The position numbers and the translations under genes were made by a program. From contig NZ_LZMH01000085.1 in assembly GCF_001673635.1 (NCBI RefSeq), positions 1 through 64,000 of the forward strand: a DNA stretch of 64,000 nt. The letters run 5' to 3'. Position 1 is the stretch's first letter. Each line of letters begins with the position of its first letter. The notes below the pieces were generated by a model, which saw nothing but the letters and a program-made list of their open reading frames with translations, had not been told where the DNA came from and ran no database searches. Shown here one piece after another: positions 1-8,218 of the stretch. This stretch comes from Mycobacterium asiaticum. Its GTDB lineage: Bacteria; Actinomycetota; Actinomycetes; Mycobacteriales; Mycobacteriaceae.

Positions 1-84
1 TGCTCCAGATCAGCTGACCCGCCGTGCGCACGGCGTTCTCGACGCTGTCGGGTTCGCCGGCGTCGTACTGCTCGCGCAACCTCC
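1..84 (-). CDS. Possible 5' part of a gene running off the window edge
   Basis: On the minus strand one frame from about position 79 to 1 is open and reads like protein (LREQYDAGEPDSVENAV and onward). It begins just after the stop of the FAD oxidoreductase gene, so it may be the next gene of the same operon. The start codon is not clear: a TTG at 79-77 touches a GGAGG motif, which is too close for a normal ribosome site. The stretch is too short to name a family. Low confidence. Confidence 0.25.
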
Positions 85-1008
85 TCAGCCGGCGTCCAGC
101 ACGAAATCGGCGAGGAGTTCACCGAGCACTGGCCCGAACTTCATCAGGTTGGCCCCAACGAACCCGGTGACCCGGCCGCGGCGGCGCAGTGCCCAGCCGT
201 CGCCGCCGGCATCCAGCCAGGGCGCGCGCGCCGTCACGCAGTCCACCTGACCCACCGGCGTCAACGTCGGGAACAGCCGGCGCACGGTCGCCGGGTCCGC
301 CACGTCCTGGCCGAAGGCCCAGCGACCGGTGCTGCCGATGGGCAGGCCGTAGCCCTCCGGCGCGGACAGGCAGGCGGCGCCGGTCGCATCGGCGCCCTGG
401 TAGGTGAACCGGGTGTGCGAGCCGAACTCGATGTCGAGTGGACCGAACAGGGCGGGGGTCTGCACACCGGCGCAGATCAGCACCCGCTCGGCCCGCAGCT
501 GCGTTCCGTCCCCGAGCGCGACCGCACCGTCGTCGGCGACCGACAGGACATCGGCCCGCCGGATGTCCGCGCGCTGGGCCAGGGCGGTCAACGCCCGACG
601 GATGCGCAAGCTGCCGCCGAGCGGATCGAAAATGCCGGTCTCCCAAGGCACGTCGACGAAGGGAAGGTGTGCGGCGATTTCGCCACGGTCGAGCCGCCGG
701 AACTCGGCGCCCGCCTCGCGCATGGCGGCGGCGACAGCGTCGACTGCACCAGCGGAGATAAAACCTTCGGAGCCCAGCAGCCGTCCTGCGCCGAACTCTG
801 ACTCCCAGCGCCGCCAGCCCTCGCGGGCATGCAGGGCAAGCCGACACAATTCCGGGCGTTGGTGCGCGATGCGGAAGATCCGCGCCAGCCCGACAGACTG
901 CTCGGCGAACGGCTCGCCACGCTCGATCACCAGCGCGTGTTCACCGCGCCGGGACAGTGTGTAGGCGGCCGCGAGCCCCGAGATGCCGGCGCCGACGATG
1001 ACGATCAT
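85..1008 (-). CDS. FAD-dependent oxidoreductase, DAO/sarcosine-oxidase-like
   Basis: A flavoprotein oxidoreductase of the D-amino-acid-oxidase/sarcosine-oxidase type, probably cytosolic; the substrate cannot be told from sequence. The N-terminus (MIVIVGAGISGLAAAYTLSRRG) holds the Rossmann GxGxxG FAD-binding loop, followed by an acidic residue at the end of the second strand (VIERGE). At about 307 residues it is somewhat short for the family (usually 370-400). A GTG at 1020 directly behind the upstream stop would add four residues; ATG at 1008 puts the dinucleotide fold at the N-terminus as is usual. It lies immediately downstream of the acetyltransferase gene and is probably cotranscribed with it. 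Confidence 0.85.
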   Translation of the reverse strand: MIVIVGAGISGLAAAYTLSRRGEHALVIERGEPFAEQSVGLARIFRIAHQRPELCRLALHAREGWRRWESEFGAGRLLGSEGFISAGAVDAVAAAMREAGAEFRRLDRGEIAAHLPFVDVPWETGIFDPLGGSLRIRRALTALAQRADIRRADVLSVADDGAVALGDGTQLRAERVLICAGVQTPALFGPLDIEFGSHTRFTYQGADATGAACLSAPEGYGLPIGSTGRWAFGQDVADPATVRRLFPTLTPVGQVDCVTARAPWLDAGGDGWALRRRGRVTGFVGANLMKFGPVLGELLADFVLDAG

Positions 1009-1020
1009 GCTCCGCAGCAC

Positions 1021-2235
1021 TCAGAAGTAGAAGCCGGAGTAGGGGGCGAGGGGCACCGCGAACAACTCGTCGGCGACCGCCAGCGCCGCGGGATCATCGG
1101 CCCGCGCCAGCCCGGCCAGAGCGAGACTGCGCCACGTCGCACCGCCGAGCAGGACCGCGCCTAGACCTTCGACCTCAACGTGCACGTCCGGCGAGCGATC
1201 GGTAAGCGTGGCGCCGTCGCCGCTGATTGCGAAGACCCCCGAATTACCCTCCAACAGAGCATCATTGACCGCAAGGGTGAATGAACCGGCACCGGAGTAG
1301 CGGCGCGCGGCGAGCGCGTTCGGGACGTCGATGATGCGCAACCACGTCTCGTCGTAAACCGCGGTCACCTTGGCGGCGCGCCGATCCGTCAGCAGCGATG
1401 GCAGCGCGTCGTCGAGGGGCAGCATCCAGAACATCACGCGGTCGACCAGATCCAAACCCAGCAGGAAACGGAGCAGGCCGAGGTAGGCGTCGGTGCTGGG
1501 GGCAAAGAAGTCCTCCACCACGATGGTGCGCTGGTCGCTGACGAACCACCGGTCGGTGTCGATGGGACGGTAGCGGGCGAATCCCGACTCCGATCCGGGT
1601 TCGCCGTGCACCGCGATATACAAAGGGCCAGGCCCGGATTCACTGCGCCGCCGGACGCTTTGCCACCACACCTCGGGGCGGTCGATGGTGCCTGGCCGGG
1701 CCGGGCGGTGCACGGAATAGATACGCGGCAACAAGTCCCACGCCTGCGCCACATCGAGCAACCGCACCGGACCGCCCGACTCAACGCCTGGCCGAAACGC
1801 CGCCCGCGCCGTCTGCACCTCCACGCTCTGCGTGGAACTAGCTACCCCGTAGCCGTAGCGCCCGTAGATCGTCGCCTCCGAGGCCCGCAATGTCGCGACC
1901 ACCTCACCGCGGGCGGCGAAATCGCGCAATTGATGTCCGACCAGACCGCTGGCAACGCCTCGGCGGGTGTAGGACGGCAGGACCCCGATGTGCGTCACGG
2001 CGGCATGGCCCACGATCTCACCGCCGGGCAAGGTCAGTGTGCTGGTCACCGCGTCGGCAGTACCGACCAGGCGGTCGTCGACGAACGCGCCGATGGTCCG
2101 GCCGGGTTCGAGCATGGTGGCGATCTGGCCGGGCGCCAGGTCCAGCGGCGGGAATCCGACCATGGCGGTGCGGAACACGTTCGACGCGGCCAGCAGATCG
2201 GCTTCGCCGTCCAGCACGCGGATGTCGGTGGTCAC
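1021..2235 (-). CDS. Eis-like GNAT N-acetyltransferase
   Basis: A 404-residue protein with the layout of mycobacterial Eis: an N-terminal GNAT domain, a second GNAT-like domain and a C-terminal sterol-carrier-like domain. Matching Eis features are the acetyl-CoA loop region (PSYTRRGVASGLVG), the motif EATIYGRYGYG, where Eis has its catalytic tyrosine, and a protein that ends in phenylalanine (SGFYF), the free C-terminus acting in catalysis in Eis. Eis acetylates aminoglycosides and host or bacterial proteins; whether this paralogue does so is inference, as the sequence differs clearly from Eis itself. Start GTG at 2235. It heads a two- or three-gene operon and is divergent from the PF10118-type operon across about 180 bp. 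Confidence 0.85.
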   Translation of the reverse strand: MTTDIRVLDGEADLLAASNVFRTAMVGFPPLDLAPGQIATMLEPGRTIGAFVDDRLVGTADAVTSTLTLPGGEIVGHAAVTHIGVLPSYTRRGVASGLVGHQLRDFAARGEVVATLRASEATIYGRYGYGVASSTQSVEVQTARAAFRPGVESGGPVRLLDVAQAWDLLPRIYSVHRPARPGTIDRPEVWWQSVRRRSESGPGPLYIAVHGEPGSESGFARYRPIDTDRWFVSDQRTIVVEDFFAPSTDAYLGLLRFLLGLDLVDRVMFWMLPLDDALPSLLTDRRAAKVTAVYDETWLRIIDVPNALAARRYSGAGSFTLAVNDALLEGNSGVFAISGDGATLTDRSPDVHVEVEGLGAVLLGGATWRSLALAGLARADDPAALAVADELFAVPLAPYSGFYF

Positions 2236-2418
2236 CCACTCTTCTTACGCCATGTCGTCGGTCAGTTGGCGCGGGCACGTTAGACCGCCGAGCGGGTGGG
2301 TACACGTTGAGTGAACGGTTGTTCGCAGTTAATCCGTGTAGCCCGGTAGTCCTTGCGGGCAGCCGCTCTGTCAATGCGTGAACGCGCAAGAGTGCTTAGC
2401 GGGCGGAAGGAATTACGT

Positions 2419-3324
2419 ATGCCAGAAGTGGCACTTCATCACGACGGACACCCGAAGTTTCGACGGATGGTTCGCTTCGACTGGTCGGAGACGCCTCTGC
2501 ATTGGGTCCCCGATGACCCGTTCTCGACACACATGATCAACGTCCTGCATCTGTTGTTGCCCGAGGGCGAGCGTCACTTCATCAAGGCGGTACTGGAGGC
2601 CTCGTCGCTCGTCGACGATCCGGAGTTGGAGGCGGCCATCAAGCCGTTCATCCAGCAGGAATCCTGGCATGCGTGGGCGCACCAGGTGGTGCTTGACCAT
2701 CTTGCCGAACAGGGCATTGACACCAAGCCGTACACCGACCGACTCGGTAAGACATTGTCATTCAGCCTCGGTGATCCGCCCAGGTATTTTCCGCCGCCAC
2801 TGCGCCGCTGGTGGCTGTACCGGCGCCTGGCGGATGTGGCCGCGCTCGAACATTTCACCGCGATGCTGGGCGAGTGGGTGCTGACCAACCAGGGTCTCGA
2901 TTACGCCCGCGCCGACCCGATGATGCTGGATCTGCTGCGCTGGCACGGCGCGGAGGAAGTCGAGCATCGCTCCCTGGTGTTCGACGTTTACCAGCACGTC
3001 TGCGGCAGCTACACGATCCGCGCTTTCTCCATGTTCATGACCGCACCACTGTTCATCGGCTGGTGGGTCGCCGGAGCCAGGTATCTGATGAACCACGACC
3101 CGACCATCGATCAGAAATGGCGATGGCGCGACTGGATGCGGGCGGCTCGGCAATACCGGCTACCCGGGCCGTGGAAATTGCTGGTGACCTCGCCCGTGCG
3201 GTATATGCGGCCCAGCCATCACCCCAGTGCCGAGGCGGATACGCAGATGGCGATCGACTACCTGAATTACTCGCCGGTGGCCAAGGCCGCTCGCGAGCGC
3301 GCGCGACAGGCGGCGCTGCGATGA
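2419..3324 (+). CDS. PF10118-like ferritin-fold metalloprotein (annotated as metal-dependent hydrolase)
   Basis: A 301-residue protein resembling the family labelled predicted metal-dependent hydrolase (PF10118). It is helical and carries repeated Glu/His pairs typical of a four-helix di-metal site: QQESWHAWAH, VAALEHFTAML and WHGAEEVEHRSL. The C-terminal half has a hydrophobic stretch (MFMTAPLFIGWWVAG) that could be membrane-associated. The start is ATG 2419 behind GGAAGG; an upstream in-frame ATG at 2353 lacks such a site. It overlaps the ferredoxin gene by four bases (ATGA), and a ferredoxin reductase follows. This context suggests a redox di-iron enzyme such as an oxygenase or desaturase rather than a hydrolase; that is inference. 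Confidence 0.85.
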   Translation: MPEVALHHDGHPKFRRMVRFDWSETPLHWVPDDPFSTHMINVLHLLLPEGERHFIKAVLEASSLVDDPELEAAIKPFIQQESWHAWAHQVVLDHLAEQGIDTKPYTDRLGKTLSFSLGDPPRYFPPPLRRWWLYRRLADVAALEHFTAMLGEWVLTNQGLDYARADPMMLDLLRWHGAEEVEHRSLVFDVYQHVCGSYTIRAFSMFMTAPLFIGWWVAGARYLMNHDPTIDQKWRWRDWMRAARQYRLPGPWKLLVTSPVRYMRPSHHPSAEADTQMAIDYLNYSPVAKAARERARQAALR

Positions 3325-3509
3325 GGGTTTCAGTGGATCTGGACACCTGCGATGGGAACGGCGTGTGCATGAGCATCTGCCATGAGGTGTTCGAGGTGGC
3401 CGAAGACGGGCTTCACGTCCTGCAGGAGGAGCCGGGTGAAGAATTTCGTCAGCAGTTGAAGGGCGCCGAAGTGTCCTGCCCGACCCAGGCGATCACGGTA
3501 AGGGACTGA
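3321..3509 (+). CDS. Small ferredoxin, [3Fe-4S] type
   Basis: A 62-residue single-cluster ferredoxin. Cys10, Cys16 and Cys53 (followed by Pro) sit where cluster ligands are expected. The second ligand position of a [4Fe-4S] ferredoxin is Asn13 here, as in the [3Fe-4S] ferredoxins that serve actinobacterial P450s; Cys20 is extra. ATG 3321 overlaps the upstream stop (ATGA), so translation is coupled to the PF10118-like gene. The ferredoxin reductase begins three bases after this stop. It probably carries single electrons from the reductase to the upstream metalloprotein, though the P450 at 40879-42114 is another possible client. Confidence 0.93.
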   Translation: MRVSVDLDTCDGNGVCMSICHEVFEVAEDGLHVLQEEPGEEFRQQLKGAEVSCPTQAITVRD

Positions 3510-3512
3510 ACG

Positions 3513-4715
3513 ATGCCGACGTCCCTCAAACAAGTGGTTGTCGTCGGCGCCGGGATTGCCGGGACGCGCGCCGCCGAGACGCTGCGGCAGGACGGATACG
3601 ACGGCGAGCTCACGATCGTGGGCGCGGAACGCTGCGCGCCCTATCATCGTCCGCCGCTATCGAAAAAGTTGCTCAGTGGGAAGGTGCACCGCGCCGGCAT
3701 CGACCTGGCGCCGCAGTTCGAGATGGAGGCACGGGTCCTGCGTGGCGCGTCGGCGCTCGGACTGGACATGTCGTCCCGGACCCTGCAGGTCCGCGACGGC
3801 GACGACGAATTGGCTTTGCATTTCGACGGTTTGGTGATCGCCAGCGGTGCGGTTCCGCGTGAGTGGCCGAACGGGCCACTGCCGGACGGCGTGATGTTGC
3901 TTCGCACGGTCGACGACTGCCTGTCGATTCGCGAGCGTCTGAGCTCGCGGCCTCGGGTCGTCGTGGTCGGAGGGGGCTTCATCGGTGCCGAGGTCGCCGC
4001 AACGTGCCGGGAGATCGGGCTCGAGGTGGTGCTGATCGAGCGATCTGCCAATCCGTTGCTCGCCGCACTGGGCGGGGAGTTGGCGCCGCACTGGGCCGAC
4101 CTGCACCGCCAGCATGGTGTCGATCTGCGAGTCGACGTGGGCGTCGACGAGTTCGTCGGCAACGGGCATGTTCAGGCCGTCCGCCTCACCGACGGTTCGC
4201 AGGTGCCCGCCGATCTCGTCGTCATCGGCTTAGGTGTCACTCCGGCGACGGGCTGGCTCGAGGGTTCCGGACTGCGGGTGGACGACGGGGTGGTCTGTGA
4301 TGCCACCGGGACGGTCGAAGGAGGTACCGACGTCGTGGCCGCCGGTGATGTGGCGTCCTGGTGGCACCCGCTGTACGGGCGACAGCTACGCATCGAGCAC
4401 TGGGATCACGCCGGCCGTCAGGGCGCGGCGGCGGCGCGGACGCTGTTGGCAGGCCGCGATCGCGCGCGGGAGTACCGAGAGGTGCCCTACTTCTGGTCGG
4501 ACCAGTATGACGTCAAGGTCCAGATGCTGGGTTTTCCAACCGATTACGACGGGATGAAGATCCTCGAGGGTGATCCAGCGACGTGGGAATTCGTCGCTGC
4601 CTATGGCCGCGACGGTCACACGACGGCGGTGCTGGGCACCGTACCGGGGCGCGTGGACGCCTATCGGGATGTCGTCCGGACTCAAGCGGAATTCCCGCCC
4701 AGTCCACCGGATTAG
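3513..4715 (+). CDS. NAD(P)H-dependent ferredoxin reductase (rhodocoxin/putidaredoxin reductase type)
   Basis: A 400-residue two-dinucleotide flavoprotein that passes electrons from NAD(P)H to a ferredoxin. The FAD fold begins at residue 8 (VVVVGAGIAGTRAAE). The NAD-binding fold is in the middle (VVVVGGGFIGAEVAAT). The second FAD motif is VVAAGDVASWW, and the conserved APYHRPPLSKKLL stretch is typical of rhodocoxin/putidaredoxin reductase relatives. It starts three bases behind the ferredoxin gene and ends the operon. Together the three genes form a closed NAD(P)H to FAD to [3Fe-4S] to di-metal chain. Confidence 0.93.
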   Translation: MPTSLKQVVVVGAGIAGTRAAETLRQDGYDGELTIVGAERCAPYHRPPLSKKLLSGKVHRAGIDLAPQFEMEARVLRGASALGLDMSSRTLQVRDGDDELALHFDGLVIASGAVPREWPNGPLPDGVMLLRTVDDCLSIRERLSSRPRVVVVGGGFIGAEVAATCREIGLEVVLIERSANPLLAALGGELAPHWADLHRQHGVDLRVDVGVDEFVGNGHVQAVRLTDGSQVPADLVVIGLGVTPATGWLEGSGLRVDDGVVCDATGTVEGGTDVVAAGDVASWWHPLYGRQLRIEHWDHAGRQGAAAARTLLAGRDRAREYREVPYFWSDQYDVKVQMLGFPTDYDGMKILEGDPATWEFVAAYGRDGHTTAVLGTVPGRVDAYRDVVRTQAEFPPSPPD

Positions 4716-4718
4716 CCG

Positions 4719-6191
4719 TCAGGGCACGGCTTGCAGACCGGCGCCATGAATGCGCCCGGCTCCGGTCCAGCGCGCCAGCGCCGCCGTCCACCCGGGCCGA
4801 TCGGCCGACTCGCCGGCCCAGGCGGTGTAGCCGTCCGGTCGGACCAGCACCGCCGGACCGTCATCACAGCGTTCGGCCTGGTGTAGGTCGACGGCATCGA
4901 CCGCGGCTGCGCCCTGTTCGCGAACCAGCACAAAGCTGGGCAGGATCCGCTGCAGCTCGGTGAGCCGTCCCTGGGTGAGCGGGATCTGGGTGGCGCGGGT
5001 GCCCACCAGCGGGTGGTCGTCGCGGCGGCGGCCATACCGCAATGTCGTACCGGCGAAGCTGCCTGCGACCGTGTCGCGCACCCGGGAGAGGCGAAGCAGC
5101 CTCGGTGCCAGCAGGTTTCGCAACCTTCGCGCCACGCGGGGATGCAGTGTGACGCCGCGGGCCAGCATGCCGGACTGGAACAGCACCCGTTTGGCGATCG
5201 GGTACCGCTCGTCATGATAGGTGTCGAGCACTCCGGCATCCGCACCGCCGAGCACGGCGTCGATCTTCCACGCCAGGTTCGCCGCATCCTGGATGCCGGT
5301 GTTCATGCCCTGCCCGCCCATCGGCGAGTGTACGTGGGCGGCATCACCGGCCAGGAAAACACGACCGTGCCGATAGCGCGTGACTTGCCGTTCCTCACAA
5401 TGGAATCGGGATTTCCACTGGATATCCACCACCGTCAGCTCGGCGCCCATGGCCTGGTCGAGGACGGTGATGATCTCCTCGTCGGAGACGGGCTGGTCAT
5501 CGGGCACCTGATAGCCGCGGTCCCAGGTCATCGCGCGGTACCACGAGCCCTGCGCGTCGCGCCGCTGATACGGCGCCAGGAACGCGAACGAGTTCCGGGT
5601 GCTGCCGACCTTCAGTCCGTCGCCGGCGGGCGGGTGCGCCAGCTTGACATCGGCCAGCACGATCGAGGACAGCACCGTCTTACCGGGGAAATCCGCGCCC
5701 ACCAAGGGGCGGACCGTGCTGTGCGCGCCGTCGGCACCGATCAGATACCGTGCGCGCCAAAGTCTCCCGCCAGCCGTGCGGACTGTGACCCCGGTGGAAT
5801 CCTGTTCGAGGCCGGTGACCTCGATGCCGCGGCGAATATCGGCGCCCTGCGCGACGGCGTACTCGCGCAGCGCCGCGTCGACGTTGGTCTGTGGGGTGAC
5901 CGCCACGAACCGGTAGGGCGAGTCGAGTTGGGTGAGATCGATGCGGGCGCCGCCGAAGATCGTGACGCCCGGCGCCCGATGTGCCCGGGTCAGCAGGTCC
6001 TCGGCCAGCCCGCGGGCGTCGAGCACCTCAAGGGTGCGGGCCATGGTGGCAAACGCCCGGCTGGCCGGGTTGACGGTGGGCCAGCGCTCCAGCACGGTGA
6101 CCGACCGGCCGGCCCGGGCCAGGTCACCGGCCGCGGTGAGTCCGGTGGGCCCAGCGCCCACAACGAGTACATCGACGTCATAGCCGCTCAT
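4719..6191 (-). CDS. FAD-binding aromatic hydroxylase-type monooxygenase (PF01494)
   Basis: A 490-residue class A flavin monooxygenase related to phenol, tetracycline and polyketide hydroxylases. It has the N-terminal GAGPTGLTAAGDLARAG fold, the DG motif (LIGADGAHSTVR) and the GD motif (VFLAGDAAHVHSPMGGQGMN), followed by a C-terminal thioredoxin-like tail region. The start is ATG 6191, which overlaps the stop of the small upstream gene (ATGA). The open frame continues upstream without coding meaning. It is cotranscribed with that gene under the palindromes at 6609-6667 and probably controlled by the divergent TetR. The substrate is unknown; drug or aromatic hydroxylation is typical of the family. 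Confidence 0.92.
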   Translation of the reverse strand: MSGYDVDVLVVGAGPTGLTAAGDLARAGRSVTVLERWPTVNPASRAFATMARTLEVLDARGLAEDLLTRAHRAPGVTIFGGARIDLTQLDSPYRFVAVTPQTNVDAALREYAVAQGADIRRGIEVTGLEQDSTGVTVRTAGGRLWRARYLIGADGAHSTVRPLVGADFPGKTVLSSIVLADVKLAHPPAGDGLKVGSTRNSFAFLAPYQRRDAQGSWYRAMTWDRGYQVPDDQPVSDEEIITVLDQAMGAELTVVDIQWKSRFHCEERQVTRYRHGRVFLAGDAAHVHSPMGGQGMNTGIQDAANLAWKIDAVLGGADAGVLDTYHDERYPIAKRVLFQSGMLARGVTLHPRVARRLRNLLAPRLLRLSRVRDTVAGSFAGTTLRYGRRRDDHPLVGTRATQIPLTQGRLTELQRILPSFVLVREQGAAAVDAVDLHQAERCDDGPAVLVRPDGYTAWAGESADRPGWTAALARWTGAGRIHGAGLQAVP

Positions 6192-6595
6192 TTCGCCACC
6201 GCCTCGGGGTGCGGGTACCAACGGCGGATGTCGTCGGGCGTGGACTGGGCCGCGTAGTTGAACACGAAGCGGCAGTTGGGTTGTGCGACGTGCGCGGCAT
6301 TGACGATCGCTTCGAAGAGCAGCGTGTTGGTTGCGACCAGCCGCACGCCCGCCCCGATCAGCACCGCGTCGTAGGAGTTGGCTTGCAGCCACTGGCGGGC
6401 CTTGGCAGCGCCCGCCTCACCGAAGTCGATCAGGCAGTTGTCGACCCGGTAGCCCGCTGCGCGCAACGCCGCGACGTTGTCGTCATTGGCGGCACGCAGC
6501 TTTTCCCGGTTAAGGCCGGGGAACTGGGCGAAGTCCGGCGATGAGCAGTCGATCACGTCGGGGTCGAGACCTATCTGAATGGCGGTTACGGTCAT
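6188..6595 (-). CDS. Small conserved protein, Rossmann/flavodoxin-like fold, unknown function
   Basis: A 135-residue protein with alternating strands and helices: VTAIQIGLDPDVIDCS at the start, YDAVLIGAGVRLV in the middle and CRFVFNYAAQS near the end. I do not recognise a named family; similar short proteins occur beside flavin monooxygenases. Start ATG 6595 has a clear ribosome site (GGAGGTTCTC directly before it). A further in-frame start eight codons upstream lies next to the first palindrome and is less likely. It is the first gene of the operon with the FAD monooxygenase and overlaps it by four bases, so a role as a partner protein is plausible but unproven. Confidence 0.75.
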   Translation of the reverse strand: MTVTAIQIGLDPDVIDCSSPDFAQFPGLNREKLRAANDDNVAALRAAGYRVDNCLIDFGEAGAAKARQWLQANSYDAVLIGAGVRLVATNTLLFEAIVNAAHVAQPNCRFVFNYAAQSTPDDIRRWYPHPEAVAK

Positions 6596-6608
6596 GAGAA
6601 CCTCCAAT

Positions 6609-6624
6609 TTCAACAACTGTTGAA
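6609..6624. promoter_or_regulatory. Palindrome, probable TetR operator 1
   Basis: TTCAACA-AC-TGTTGAA is a perfect 7-bp inverted repeat 14 bases upstream of the minus-strand operon start. It shares the TCAACA/TGTTGA arms with the site at 6654-6667, which is the expected pattern for two binding sites of the divergent TetR. Confidence 0.75.
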
Positions 6625-6653
6625 GTCAACGGTAAACCCCGGGTCTGGTCGTG

Positions 6654-6667
6654 TCAACAATTGTTGA
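6654..6667. promoter_or_regulatory. Palindrome, probable TetR operator 2
   Basis: TCAACAATTGTTGA is a perfect 14-base palindrome 15 bases before the TetR start codon. It has the same half-site as 6609-6624, with centres about 44 bp apart. Binding here would repress the TetR gene itself. Confidence 0.75.
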
Positions 6668-6681
6668 ATACACTGCTGGGC

Positions 6682-7251
6682 ATGCCTTTGAAGCCTCGCG
6701 AGAAGCGCGATGGACAGACAACGCGAGCGGCCATCCTGGCGACGGCACGCTCGCAATTCGCCAACCACGGCTTCGAACGCACCACGATCCGTTCGATCGC
6801 GGCCGCGGCCGGGGTGGACCCGGCACTGGTCATGCACTACTTCGGTAGCAAGGCCGAATTGTTCGCGGCGGCATCGCGATTCGACATCACCTTCCCGGAC
6901 CTCAGTGCTGTCCCGCCCGATCGGCTCGTCGATGTGTTGCTGCCGATGTTCGTCTCGGTCTGGGGATCCGACGGTCCGTTTCTGCCGCTGTTGCGCGCGG
7001 CCGCGACCAACCGCGCCGCCGCGGACGCCATGCTCGAGGTGTTCGTCGACCGGGTGGCGCCGGCGCTGGCCGCCGCCGTCCCGGACCATCCCGCCGAGCG
7101 TGCCGCGCTGGTGGGATCCCAGGTGCTCGGGCTGGCGACGGCCCGCTACATCCTACGGATCCCGGCGCTGACCGAGATGGACGACGCGACCCTCGCCGAT
7201 TGGCTGCGTCCGGTGTTCGCGCGTTACCTGACCGGTCCGGTCAGCTCGTGA
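6682..7251 (+). CDS. TetR family transcriptional regulator
   Basis: A 189-residue TetR repressor. The N-terminal helix-turn-helix is typical: AAILATARSQFANHGFERTT, then IRSIAAAAGVDPALVMHYFGSKAELF. The C-terminal half is the ligand domain and cannot be assigned to a ligand. ATG 6682 is chosen; a TTG at 6661 lies inside the second palindrome. It is divergent from the monooxygenase operon and flanked by two matching palindromes, so it most likely represses both that operon and itself. Its last 11 bases overlap the end of the convergent LysR gene. Confidence 0.92.
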   Translation: MPLKPREKRDGQTTRAAILATARSQFANHGFERTTIRSIAAAAGVDPALVMHYFGSKAELFAAASRFDITFPDLSAVPPDRLVDVLLPMFVSVWGSDGPFLPLLRAAATNRAAADAMLEVFVDRVAPALAAAVPDHPAERAALVGSQVLGLATARYILRIPALTEMDDATLADWLRPVFARYLTGPVSS

Positions 7252-8140
7252 CGCCGATGTGCTCGTGCACGCACTGGATGAACGCGTGGGTGGCCGCGGA
7301 CCGCAGGCGGCTCGGGGGTGCCACCAGGTGAACCTCGCGCCGTAGGTCCGCGCCTCGAACGGGCAGCAGCACCAGGGTTGCATTGACCTCGGCCCGGCTG
7401 TTGGCCACCGACTCGGGCAGCAACGCGACACCGAGTTGCTGGCAGACGAAGTGGATCACCTCGTCGACGCGGGTCACTTCGAAGGCGACCCGACGCCGGA
7501 CGTCGGCGAACCCGCGATCGGTCTCGCGGCGCAGACCGTAGCCAGGCGGGAAGTCGATGAACGGGATTTCGGCCAATTCCCGCAGCGACACCGACGGGTG
7601 GGCGGCCAGGGGGTGTCCCTGTGGCAGCACGGCGACCAGCGACTCGGTGAACAGATGCTCGAAGGTGAGCTGCTCGTTTGAACGCGCGTCATTGGAGCCG
7701 ACGATCGCCGCGTCCAGATTGCGGTCCCGGGTGGCCTGGACGAGCAGGTCGCTGCCGCCGCTGCGCAGCGTCACCGTGACGTCGGGGTAGCGGGCGTGGA
7801 AGGTCGCCATGAGCGCGGCGACATCGAGGCTCTCCGAGGGAATTTCCATCATCCCGACGCTAAGTCGGCCGGTCACCATTCCCCGCAGCGCTTGGGCATC
7901 GATCGCGATCTGATCCACTCCGGCGATGACCTGTCGAAGCAGCGGCAGCAGGGCCTCGCCGGCCGGCGTCAGCGAGACTGACCGGGTGGTGCGGTTGAAG
8001 ACGGAAACGCCCAGCTCATCCTCGAGTTTGCGGACCTGCTGGCTCAGCGCCGACTGCACCACGAACAATGTTTCCGCGGCGCGCGTGAAGCTGCGGGTCT
8101 CGGCCACGGCGAGAACGTAGCGAAGCTGCTGAAGGTTCAC
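7241..8140 (-). CDS. LysR family transcriptional regulator
   Basis: A 299-residue LysR regulator. The N-terminal winged helix is MNLQQLRYVLAVAETRSFTRAAETL with SALSQQVRKLEDELGVSVFNR, followed by the periplasmic-binding-protein-like effector domain (LSVGMMEIPSES, then a second lobe). Start GTG 8140. It is divergent from the PHP hydrolase/ABC importer operon beginning at 8219, with a 78-bp shared promoter region. LysR proteins usually control the divergent operon in response to its substrate, so this one is the likely sensor for whatever the importer brings in. Confidence 0.93.
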   Translation of the reverse strand: MNLQQLRYVLAVAETRSFTRAAETLFVVQSALSQQVRKLEDELGVSVFNRTTRSVSLTPAGEALLPLLRQVIAGVDQIAIDAQALRGMVTGRLSVGMMEIPSESLDVAALMATFHARYPDVTVTLRSGGSDLLVQATRDRNLDAAIVGSNDARSNEQLTFEHLFTESLVAVLPQGHPLAAHPSVSLRELAEIPFIDFPPGYGLRRETDRGFADVRRRVAFEVTRVDEVIHFVCQQLGVALLPESVANSRAEVNATLVLLPVRGADLRREVHLVAPPSRLRSAATHAFIQCVHEHIGVTS

Positions 8141-8143
8141 GAT

Positions 8144-8166
8144 CGATCACTTTCGATGATTGATCG
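8144..8166. promoter_or_regulatory. Possible LysR binding site
   Basis: CGATCA and TGATCG form a 6-bp inverted repeat with an 11-base spacer in the shared promoter region, close to the LysR start. Size and position suit a LysR recognition site; assignment is by context only. Confidence 0.4.
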
Positions 8167-8218
8167 GATCATATCTATGCGCTGGACGCCTAAGTGTCGG
8201 ACGCACACAATAAGCGGC

